Source of the DNA: Pseudomonadota bacterium
GTDB taxonomy: Bacteria > Pseudomonadota > Alphaproteobacteria > Rhizobiales > Beijerinckiaceae
Assembly: GCA_023452965.1 (NCBI GenBank)
Contig: JAEXUU010000840.1
Location: 1 to 5,864 of the forward strand
Direction of reading: 5' to 3'
DNA: 5,864 bases
This document shows positions 1 to 5,864 of this stretch, in pieces. Every line of letters starts with the position of its first letter. Position 1 is the first letter of the stretch. The notes beneath the pieces were generated by a model, which was not told the DNA's origin, searched no databases, and saw only the letters and a list, made by a program, of their open reading frames with translations. A program made the translations under genes and the position numbers.

Positions 1-327
1 CCCGTCGGGCAGGCGGGTGAAGGCCACATGGCGCGTCTCGGCGGAATCGAAGCGCTGCGGCTGCAGCAGCTCGCGCCGGCCGATCGCGACGGTTTCGCCG
101 CGTGCCAGAGCGAGATCGAGCCGCTCGAGGCTGACCACCGGCCGCGCCGTCTCGATCAGGTAGCTGGTGTTGTGCCACCAGAAGCCGAGCACGGCGAGGC
201 AGGCGGCGAGCAGGACGAGGCCGGTCACCGCGCCGCCGGTGGAGCCGAGGCGGATGCGCGGCAGGCGGAAAGGGCGGAGTTGGAGCCAGCGGCCGAAGAG
301 CTGGCGCAGTGCGGTCGTCTCGCTCAC
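1..327 (-). CDS. Single-span inner-membrane protein of unknown function, N-terminal 109 residues (3' end outside window)
   Basis: The frame is open from a GTG at 327-325 to the left edge, so only the N-terminus is seen. I choose this start because the GTG overlaps the transpeptidase stop as GTGA and a good Shine-Dalgarno (GGAGA, 334-338) lies six bases upstream. Residues 1-29 are basic and cytoplasm-like. Residues about 31-51 form one hydrophobic helix (GGAVTGLVLLAACLAVLGFWW). The remainder is polar and probably periplasmic by the positive-inside rule. A stretch with IGR (82-84) followed by RH (99-100) vaguely recalls a forkhead-associated (FHA) domain, but the match is too weak to call and the predicted location would be unusual for one. 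The overlap suggests co-translation with the transpeptidase and perhaps a physical partnership. The gene's existence is well supported. Its function is unknown. Confidence 0.8.
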   Translation of the reverse strand, partial: MSETTALRQLFGRWLQLRPFRLPRIRLGSTGGAVTGLVLLAACLAVLGFWWHNTSYLIETARPVVSLERLDLALARGETVAIGRRELLQPQRFDSAETRHVAFTRLPDG

Positions 328-2981
328 TTCTTGTCTCCGAGCGCGGCGACCTTGCCGAGCAGCCCGGCCATCAGCCGGCCGCAGGCGCGTCCGCCGGTTT
401 CCCGCGTATGCGAGACCAGGCAGGTGAAGGCGACGCGCTTCCTGCCGGCGACATCGTTCATCCAGCCGGCGAACCAGGCCGAGTTCATGCCGTCGGTGGT
501 GTCGGCGGTGCCGGTCTTGCCGAAGATGCGCCGCCGGATATCCGGCGGCAGGCTCGCCATCACGCCGGCCGCCGTGCCGCCCGGCGAGTTGACCACGCCG
601 AACAGGCCGCGCTGGGCACCGTCGAGGAAGGGTTCGGCCTGGCGCGGGTCCATGCCGGGGATGACCGGCTCGCCCTCGTTCGGCTGCGGCGTCTCGGCGA
701 CGTCGCCGACCGGCTTGAGCACGCGCGGGCGGATCACCTTGCGGGCGCCGAGCGAGCCGTAGATCGAGGCCATGGCGATCGGCGTCGCGCGCACGCCCTG
801 GCCGTAGGAGTTCGTCACGAGGTCGATGCGCCTGGCGTTGCGCTTGTCCTCGACGGCGAGGTCGAGCGCCTCGCCCGTCAGGCGCTGCGCGCCCGGCACG
901 ATGCCGCGGGTCAGGTCGACACCGGGCTGGGCGAGCTGACCGGGCTGGGTGATGGGGTAGAGGTGCTCGGTCATGCGGGCGAGGACCGTGCCGGTGCGGG
1001 CCGGGACCGTGCTGGGCCTGCCGCCGACCTTACTGCCGTCCATGGTCAGCGCCACGCCGGCGAACCACAGGTTCGACGACTTGATCAGGGCCTCGCAGAA
1101 GCCGATCTGCGCGCCGCGTCCGCCGTCGGGGCAACCGGTCTGCGACGGCGCCAGGATTCCGACATTGAAGCCCGCGCCGCCATAGTTGGCGATCTGCACG
1201 CCGTCGACGTTGAGCGTTCCGCCGCCGGGGATGCCGAAGATCTGCGCCTGCTGCGCCGGCGGGGTCCGGCCCATGATGATGTCGGCGAGGCGCGGTTGCT
1301 CCTTCAGGGCGAGGATGCCGGCAAGACCGGTGACCAGCTTGAAGGTCGAGCCCGGCATGGTGTGGACGTCGCCGGCGCGCCAGCCATGGCCGGCGAGCGG
1401 TGAATCGCTGTCGCGGCCGGTCGAGAGCGCCTGGATGTCCCAGCTGTGCATGCCGGGCACGAAATCCGGCCAGCTCGCCATGCCGAGCACGGCGCCGGGC
1501 TCGTCGCCGGCATCCATCAGCAGCACGACAGCGCGGCCGTCGCCCTGGTCCGGCGGCTCCTGCTCGGGCGCGAGGTTGACCGGCAGCGGGCCGGGCTTGC
1601 GCGGGCGCTTGCCGCGGGCGATGCGCTCGCCCATCTGCGTGTAGACCGCTTCCTGCACCAGCTTCTGCAGGCGCGGCTCGATGGTCAGGACGAGGTTCTC
1701 GCGGGTCCGGGCCCGGCCCAGCGCGGCCGAAAGCGAGCCGACATCGCCGGCGCCATAGCCGATCATCGCGGTCAGGCCGAGCTCGTCGACGATCGGCAGC
1801 GGCACGCCATTGGCGTCGAGCGCCGGCGTGCCGTCGGCGAAGGCGAGCGCCCGGCCGGCGCCGCTGCGGCGCTGGGTGACCGCGCCGCGCCAGCCGAGCT
1901 CGCAGACCAGCTGGGCCTTGGCGCGCTCGCAATCGGCCTCGATATGTGAGGAGCGCCAGAGCTTGACCTTGCCGTCCTCGGCCTGCACCCCGGTGCCGCC
2001 GAGGATCTCGCGGGCGCGCGGCGGCACGGCGCGTACCGGCGAACCTTCGACCGTGATCTCGGTCTCGCGCCGGCGCTGGCCGGTGATGGTGAAGCGCCAG
2101 CCATGCGGCAGGCCCTGCGCCGCCTCCTCGACGCAGGTCGCGAATTCGTCGCTGTCGGAGCAGATGCGCTCGGCGGCGATGCTCATCCCGGCGAGGCGCA
2201 CGGTCTGCTGGTCGCGCTTGGGGTCGAGATTGGCCCGCTCATTGCCGACGACGATGCGACTCGGCTCCAGGATCATGGCGCCGGTGATGCGGCGGCTGCC
2301 CGCCGGCAGGCGGGAGGAGAGCGCGAGCCGGTCGTCGCGCTCGCGCAGGGGGCCGAACAGCGCCCAGGCCGAGAGCTGGTTGGCGCGGCGGGTGGCGAAG
2401 GCGGAGAAGTCGCGCGGCGGCGGCACCGCATTAGGCATCACGTTGAGCGGCGCGGCGAGATCGGTGGTCTGGGCGACGCGGGCCGTCCAGCTCGAGGGCC
2501 GGCAGCCGGCCGGCACCACCGGCAGGCTCAGCGGCGTGCCGTCGGCGCAGCGTCGGTCGGGCGCGCGGTCGTCGCGGGCGGCGGCGATCAGGAAGGAGTT
2601 GTTCCAGGCCAGCATCTCGGAGCGGATCTGCTGGCCGGCCGGCAGGTTGCAGAGCCGGTCGAGCAGGGTGCGCGAGAATTCCTTGGTGCCCTGCGGCGTC
2701 GGCAGGGTGAGCGACGGATCGTACAGCGCTTCGCAGGGCTGCGAGCGGATGGTCGGTCCGGCCGGGTCGAGCCAGATCAGCCCGGTCGAGACGGCCTGCG
2801 CGAACAGGTCCTCGTTCGAGCGGCTGGTTTCGGTGAAGTCGGGCTGCTTGATCCAGGCCCGGCTGGCGGCGAGCTCGCCGATCAGCCCGCCGGAAAGCCA
2901 GAGGAAGCCCGCGATGGTGACGAGCCCGACGGCGAGTGCGACCAGGCTGCGCTTGAGGCCGCGGAAGAGCGGATGGCTCAT
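324..2981 (-). CDS. Penicillin-binding-protein-like transpeptidase, membrane-anchored, 885 aa
   Basis: This is a serine acyltransferase of the penicillin-binding superfamily. Such enzymes cross-link peptidoglycan stem peptides in the periplasm, or bind beta-lactams as sensors. A single N-terminal membrane anchor spans residues about 11-32. Residues 33-370 form an unrecognised periplasmic region. LTIEPRLQ (432-439) matches the helix that precedes class B transpeptidase domains, and the domain itself begins near 482 with the usual MASWPDF motif (501-507). The active site is complete: STFK (nucleophile S545, K548), SSN (635-637) and KTGT (822-825). YGQGVRATPIAMA (726-738) is also typical. No glycosyltransferase domain is visible. 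At 885 residues it is longer than usual class B enzymes (about 580-650), mainly because of the N-terminal region. Twelve cysteines fall in six close pairs. The ATG overlaps the upstream stop as ATGA. Family assignment is firm. The substrate is unknown. Confidence 0.95.
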   Translation of the reverse strand: MSHPLFRGLKRSLVALAVGLVTIAGFLWLSGGLIGELAASRAWIKQPDFTETSRSNEDLFAQAVSTGLIWLDPAGPTIRSQPCEALYDPSLTLPTPQGTKEFSRTLLDRLCNLPAGQQIRSEMLAWNNSFLIAAARDDRAPDRRCADGTPLSLPVVPAGCRPSSWTARVAQTTDLAAPLNVMPNAVPPPRDFSAFATRRANQLSAWALFGPLRERDDRLALSSRLPAGSRRITGAMILEPSRIVVGNERANLDPKRDQQTVRLAGMSIAAERICSDSDEFATCVEEAAQGLPHGWRFTITGQRRRETEITVEGSPVRAVPPRAREILGGTGVQAEDGKVKLWRSSHIEADCERAKAQLVCELGWRGAVTQRRSGAGRALAFADGTPALDANGVPLPIVDELGLTAMIGYGAGDVGSLSAALGRARTRENLVLTIEPRLQKLVQEAVYTQMGERIARGKRPRKPGPLPVNLAPEQEPPDQGDGRAVVLLMDAGDEPGAVLGMASWPDFVPGMHSWDIQALSTGRDSDSPLAGHGWRAGDVHTMPGSTFKLVTGLAGILALKEQPRLADIIMGRTPPAQQAQIFGIPGGGTLNVDGVQIANYGGAGFNVGILAPSQTGCPDGGRGAQIGFCEALIKSSNLWFAGVALTMDGSKVGGRPSTVPARTGTVLARMTEHLYPITQPGQLAQPGVDLTRGIVPGAQRLTGEALDLAVEDKRNARRIDLVTNSYGQGVRATPIAMASIYGSLGARKVIRPRVLKPVGDVAETPQPNEGEPVIPGMDPRQAEPFLDGAQRGLFGVVNSPGGTAAGVMASLPPDIRRRIFGKTGTADTTDGMNSAWFAGWMNDVAGRKRVAFTCLVSHTRETGGRACGRLMAGLLGKVAALGDKK
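334..338 (-). promoter_or_regulatory. Shine-Dalgarno for the GTG-started membrane protein
   Basis: On the minus strand GGAGA stands six bases before the GTG at 327. It lies inside the last codons of the transpeptidase gene. It decides the start of the downstream gene, which has a non-ATG codon and would otherwise be easy to miss. Confidence 0.6.
530..549. repeat. 20-bp perfect palindrome inside the transpeptidase gene
   Basis: GCCGCCGGATATCCGGCGGC equals its own reverse complement over all 20 bases, centred on GATATC. It encodes residues just before the KTG box, so codon constraint in GC-rich DNA may explain it. No second copy was noticed in the window. Confidence 0.6.
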
Positions 2982-4468
2982 GGCGTCGCCCCCCGAAGCT
3001 CCACCACAAGCGGCCCGAGTACGAAGGGGCCGTTGGCGGGGATGGTGCAGGTGCCGGCCGGCTGCGCCTTGCGGTCGCCGAGGATCCAGATGTCGCCGGC
3101 CGATTGTACCGCAACGCCCCCCGGCACGGCGGCGATGAAGCCGACCGGGTTGTGATCATAGAGATTGTCGAGGCGCTCGACCACGCCGGAGCCGAACTGC
3201 ACCCGTACGGCCTCGCCGAGCCAGTCGAAGCTGCCATAGCCGCGCGAGGACTGGTCGGGGCCAAAGGCGATCGCGGTCTGCTCGCGCGGCAGCGCGATAT
3301 AGCCGAGCTCGCCTTCCTCCAGCATCAGCACCGAGCGGCGGCGATTGTCGAAGCCGATGCTCTCGGCCCGGAATTCTCCGCCGGCGCGGCTGTAGCGCAG
3401 CTCGCGGCGGTCATAGCGGCGCGCGTCGCGCCCCTGCACCACGATGCTGTCGCGCGGCGCGAGCATCGCCGAGGACATTAGTCGCCCGCCATGGCTGCGC
3501 TCGACCCAGTAGCGCGCCATGCGCCGGCCGCCGAAATTCTCGGGGATGGCAAGGCCGAGCACGGCGAGGTGCGGGCCCCTGGGCGGCTGCTGGTGCAGGC
3601 GGCAGGACCGGCGGTCGAGGATGACGTCGACCATGCCGAGCGAGACGCGGCCGGTCTGCGGGCGGATGCCGAGGATCTCGAAGCGGGCATCGATGCCGCC
3701 CTGCATCGGCGTCGCCAGCGTCTCGACCTGGATCGCCTGTGCCCGTGCCTCCGGCGTTTGGGGCAGGGCGGTGAGCAGCGGCAGGCCGCCGGCCTCGCGC
3801 GCCGAGGAATCGACCGGGTAGCGGCCGAGGAAGAAGATCGTCCCGGCCGGCAGGTCGGGATGGACGGCCGGGGTCAGCATCTCGCTGCGCGAGAAGGCGA
3901 AGCGCGACTGGCCGGGATAGAGCCCGCCGGCGGTGTTGGCACCGATGATAGGCTGGCCGATGGCGATATCGGCGTTCTGCTTGATGATCACCTCGCCATG
4001 CGGGAGCAGCCCGCCCTGCGGCGGCGCGTGCACGCCATGGCCGAAATAGACCGCGACCGGGGCCGCTGCGTGCATGCTCTGCTCGACATGGATGGTGACG
4101 CCAATATCGGGGTCGATCACGTCGCGGAAGCGCTGCTCGATCCGGTCGGCGAGGAACCGGCCGAGCTCTTGTGCGCCTGGCAAGGCTTCGGCGGTCAGCA
4201 CCACGATCGAGGTGAAGGGGATGTCGATCGGCTGCGGCCCGCTGCCGCCGTCGATCAGGGCGATGCCGCGGTTGCGGTCGATCAGGTCCTCCAGCGAGAG
4301 CCGCGCATCCTTGGTCGGCTGTCCGGCCTGGGTCAGGGCGAAGACCGGCTTGCGCCAGAGGTTCTCGATGCCCGGCATAGCCTCGCCCGGCTCGCCGGCG
4401 ACCGCGCGCAGGCAGGTCAGCCTGCGGGGATCATGCATCACCAGGTCCATCAGGTCGGGCAGGGCCAT
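2978..4468 (-). CDS. Soluble protein of unknown function, 496 aa, in an operon with the transpeptidase
   Basis: I do not recognise this family. The protein has no signal peptide or membrane segment and only three cysteines, so it is probably cytoplasmic, unlike the next gene product. Residues about 85-145 alternate hydrophobic strands with a helix (ELGRFLADRIEQRF, 101-114), suggesting a compact alpha/beta domain. They loosely recall the DUF3662 domain of FhaA-type proteins. Residues about 260-330 look like a strand-rich middle domain. Residues about 335-492 are rich in short beta strands and glycines and end in NGPFVLGPLVVEL (479-491), which could be an FHA-like or other beta-sandwich fold. 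The GR and SxxH signature of a phosphothreonine-binding FHA domain is not visible. ATG 4468 is the first start after an in-frame TGA at 4478-4480. Its Shine-Dalgarno is weak (TGAG, eight bases upstream). The stop overlaps the transpeptidase start by four bases. The gene is real. Its role as a cytoplasmic partner of the neighbouring ATPase is inferred from position only. Confidence 0.85.
   Translation of the reverse strand: MALPDLMDLVMHDPRRLTCLRAVAGEPGEAMPGIENLWRKPVFALTQAGQPTKDARLSLEDLIDRNRGIALIDGGSGPQPIDIPFTSIVVLTAEALPGAQELGRFLADRIEQRFRDVIDPDIGVTIHVEQSMHAAAPVAVYFGHGVHAPPQGGLLPHGEVIIKQNADIAIGQPIIGANTAGGLYPGQSRFAFSRSEMLTPAVHPDLPAGTIFFLGRYPVDSSAREAGGLPLLTALPQTPEARAQAIQVETLATPMQGGIDARFEILGIRPQTGRVSLGMVDVILDRRSCRLHQQPPRGPHLAVLGLAIPENFGGRRMARYWVERSHGGRLMSSAMLAPRDSIVVQGRDARRYDRRELRYSRAGGEFRAESIGFDNRRRSVLMLEEGELGYIALPREQTAIAFGPDQSSRGYGSFDWLGEAVRVQFGSGVVERLDNLYDHNPVGFIAAVPGGVAVQSAGDIWILGDRKAQPAGTCTIPANGPFVLGPLVVELRGATP
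2989..2994 (-). promoter_or_regulatory. G-rich possible ribosome binding site for the transpeptidase gene
   Basis: Six G residues on the minus strand lie seven bases before the ATG at 2981, inside the end of the upstream gene. It is not a canonical AGGAGG. With the ATGA overlap, translational coupling probably contributes to initiation. Confidence 0.35.
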
Positions 4469-4477
4469 GGCGTCAGC

Positions 4478-4597
4478 TCACTTGGCGTCGGGAAAGGCAG
4501 GGCGGAGAAGGCTGGAAACGGGTGGAAGCGCAGCGCGGGAGCGAGGCCAGCTTGCTCTTGCGATGGTCAGGGCGGTTTTCGCGGCGAGGTCCGTCAC
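4478..4597 (-). CDS. Doubtful 39-codon ORF filling the gap between the ATPase and the 496-aa protein gene
   Basis: The gap 4469-4610 holds one minus-strand ORF from GTG 4597 to TGA 4478. In favour: GGGGA lies five bases upstream (4603-4607), the start is 13 bases after the ATPase stop, and the ORF ends nine bases before the next ATG. Against: third-position G/C is only about 69% (27 of 39 codons), clearly lower than the neighbours, and codons such as AGA, GCA and CTT, uncommon in the flanking genes, cluster after about codon 12. The predicted peptide is basic (six Lys/Arg) and has no recognisable motif. It lies in the same frame as the 496-aa gene, separated by a single TGA. It may be a small protein, a leader, the relic of a longer N-terminus or plain spacer. 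I see no promoter or terminator hairpin in this gap. Confidence 0.25.
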   Translation of the reverse strand: MTDLAAKTALTIARASWPRSRAALPPVSSLLRPAFPDAK

Positions 4598-4610
4598 GAT
4601 CGTCCCCGTC

Positions 4611-5864
4611 TCAGTAGATGCGCGAGACGCGGTCGTGCTCGATCCGCCAGCAGGCTTCCCAGCCTTCATTTGCGGCGAGCACGGTGACCTTGCGGCTGGT
4701 TGGCGACAGCACCTCGGAGACGATCTCGCAGGTGCCGAACCCGTCCAGCCCCTCGCGATGCGCTTCGACGATCGAATCGCCCTCGAGCAGCACCATCGGG
4801 TCCTGCCCGGCGAGCAGCGGCCGCAGGCGCGACAAGGCCTTGCCCTGCGGGTCGAGCCCCGGGATCGTGCGCACGAACTGGAAGCGCCGGCCGAGATTGG
4901 CCCGTCCGCCGAGGCTTGGCGCGATCTCGTCATGCTCGGCATGGAGCCGGTCGCCCGAGCCCATGTCGTAGCCGAGATAATGGATGCGCTCGGCGGCGAA
5001 TTCGGTGCGCAGGCCGGTGGCGCCGAGGTCGCGCATCTGCACCGCCATGGCGGCGATGCCGAGCGGATTCTTGTGCAGCACGGCGCTGCCGGCCATGTCG
5101 CCCTCGATGCCGAGGATGGCGGCGCCGGCGATCACCGCCTTTTTCATTGCCGCCGGAGAAAATGGCCGCTCGAACGGCAGGGCGGCGTAACTCGCCTTCG
5201 CTTCCTGGGCAATGGCCTCGAAGATCGGGGGCCAGAGCGCGGCGCGGCCGGTCGGCACCATCACCACGGTCGGCCGCTGCTGCGGATTCGGGCCGGCGGC
5301 GCGCGCCATGCGCGGCAGCATACCGCCGAGCACGGCGGCGATCTCGTTGAGACGCTCGGACGCTGCGCCGGCCCCTTTTTCGAGAGCCGTGCGCGGCAGC
5401 TTCAGGATGAGGCGTCGCGTCCCCGCGCGGTCGGCGGGGTCGAGCGCAAGGCGCAGGCCGGACGGCAGCTCCGCCTCGGCCAGAGCCGGCTCGCCTTGCG
5501 CGACGAACAGGCCCGCGGCCTCGCCATCGCCCCGCAATTCGGCGAGGACGAGGTCGAGGCTCTCATCCGGCGCCTCGGGATTCCAGCGATAGGGCGCCCG
5601 GGCGGCCTCCGATTTGGCGGTGAGCCGCGCGGCAAGGTTCGCCTTGGCCCGTTTGACGGCATTGCGCAGCCAGGCTTTGGCGGCGAGCGCCGCCGCGTCC
5701 TGGCGCTGCACGGCGCGCGCCAGCGAAGCCTCGGCGAAAGCCGGCTGCCAATGCGCCTCTTGGCCCTCCATCGCCTTGTCGATCAGCAAGGCGGCGGCCT
5801 CGGCCAGCGCCTCGTCCATCATGTCGCCGCCGACCGGCAGTCCGAAGGTCGCGAGCGTCTGGTT
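4611..5864 (-). CDS. Hsp70/actin-fold ATPase, SrfB-like, C-terminal 417 residues (5' end outside window)
   Basis: The frame is open from the right edge to TGA 4611-4613, so the N-terminal part of the ATPase is missing. Several Hsp70 landmarks appear in the right order. GLPVGGDMMD (5817-5846) resembles the GGxDfD phosphate-proximal motif. A helical stretch with LRNAVKRAKANLAA, numbered 52-65 from the ATG at 5822, resembles the LRxxaEkAKxxLS helix. VVMVPTGRAALWPPIFEAI (186-204) resembles the adenosine motif (VLVGGxTRxPxV). PAAMKKAVIAGAAILG (223-238) resembles the following DEAVAxGAA helix. Residues 240-403 form a C-terminal region I cannot assign. They do not look like a normal peptide-binding domain, so this is probably not a housekeeping DnaK. 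The SrfB family, annotated as a virulence factor but of unclear biochemistry, shares this fold and is my best but uncertain placement. It is first of the visible operon. Confidence 0.7.
   Translation of the reverse strand, partial: NQTLATFGLPVGGDMMDEALAEAAALLIDKAMEGQEAHWQPAFAEASLARAVQRQDAAALAAKAWLRNAVKRAKANLAARLTAKSEAARAPYRWNPEAPDESLDLVLAELRGDGEAAGLFVAQGEPALAEAELPSGLRLALDPADRAGTRRLILKLPRTALEKGAGAASERLNEIAAVLGGMLPRMARAAGPNPQQRPTVVMVPTGRAALWPPIFEAIAQEAKASYAALPFERPFSPAAMKKAVIAGAAILGIEGDMAGSAVLHKNPLGIAAMAVQMRDLGATGLRTEFAAERIHYLGYDMGSGDRLHAEHDEIAPSLGGRANLGRRFQFVRTIPGLDPQGKALSRLRPLLAGQDPMVLLEGDSIVEAHREGLDGFGTCEIVSEVLSPTSRKVTVLAANEGWEACWRIEHDRVSRIY

Noticed and set aside
987..1001. RTGT box in the transpeptidase (residues 661-665, ARTGT) as the active-site KTG
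   Set aside because: It lies only about 25 residues after SSN. The later KTGT at 822-825, with its surrounding context, fits the family.
309..1403. Plus-strand ORF of 364 codons
   Set aside because: Antisense shadow covering the transpeptidase catalytic region. Its product is rich in Arg, Ala, Gly and Asp with no recognisable domain.
2299..2314. Six-base stem with a four-base loop (CCCGCC / GGCGGG)
   Set aside because: It lies inside a coding region, has no U-tract and is common by chance in DNA this GC-rich.
1810..3138. Long plus-strand ORF of 442 codons opposite the transpeptidase gene
   Set aside because: It is antisense to a clearly recognised enzyme. Its product is low-complexity Arg/Ser/Ala/Pro with no motif, as expected opposite a gene with high third-position GC.
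4596..4603. ACGATCGT palindrome at the start of the small gap ORF as an operator
   Set aside because: Eight bases is expected by chance in several places. No repeat or promoter elements accompany it.
3491..4687. Plus-strand ORF of 398 codons
   Set aside because: It runs antisense to the 496-aa gene, the gap and the end of the ATPase gene. The product is compositionally biased and has no motif.
4478..4942. Minus-strand ORF of 154 codons starting inside the ATPase gene
   Set aside because: Most of it overlaps the ATPase in another frame with a biased Arg/Ser-rich product. Only the last 39 codons, outside the ATPase gene, deserve mention.
5817..5822. Double ATG at 5822 and 5819 as the true start of the ATPase gene
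   Set aside because: The frame stays open to the window edge, and the residues just upstream, with the ATGs, form a GLPVGGDMMD motif expected in the middle of an Hsp70-type domain. The ATGs are internal.

Overview
The window is GC-rich (roughly 70%) with a strong G/C preference at third codon positions. All genes I accept lie on the minus strand, so the window reads right to left as one apparent operon. Base composition and gene style suggest an alphaproteobacterium, perhaps of the Hyphomicrobiales. That is an inference, because no marker gene is present. I see no RNA gene, mobile element, CRISPR array or convincing terminator.

In transcription order: (1) 5864-4611 is the C-terminal 417 residues of a large divergent Hsp70/actin-fold ATPase, possibly related to the SrfB family. 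Its beginning lies outside the window. (2) 4597-4478 is a doubtful 39-codon ORF that fills the 142-base gap. (3) 4468-2978 is a 496-residue soluble protein I do not recognise. (4) 2981-324 is an 885-residue membrane-anchored penicillin-binding-protein-like transpeptidase with an intact SxxK / SxN / KTG active site, an atypical N-terminal periplasmic region and twelve cysteines in six close pairs. (5) 327-1 is the first 109 residues of a single-span membrane protein that runs off the left edge.

Genes 3/4 overlap by ATGA and genes 4/5 by GTGA, so they are probably translationally coupled. The reading I favour is an envelope-associated system. A cytoplasmic Hsp70-like ATPase and a soluble partner would be made together with a periplasmic peptidoglycan transpeptidase or penicillin-binding sensor and a further inner-membrane protein. 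The transpeptidase is recognised with high confidence and the Hsp70-like fold with moderate confidence. The joint function is inference. The window is therefore a well-organised but poorly characterised operon containing one clearly recognisable enzyme.
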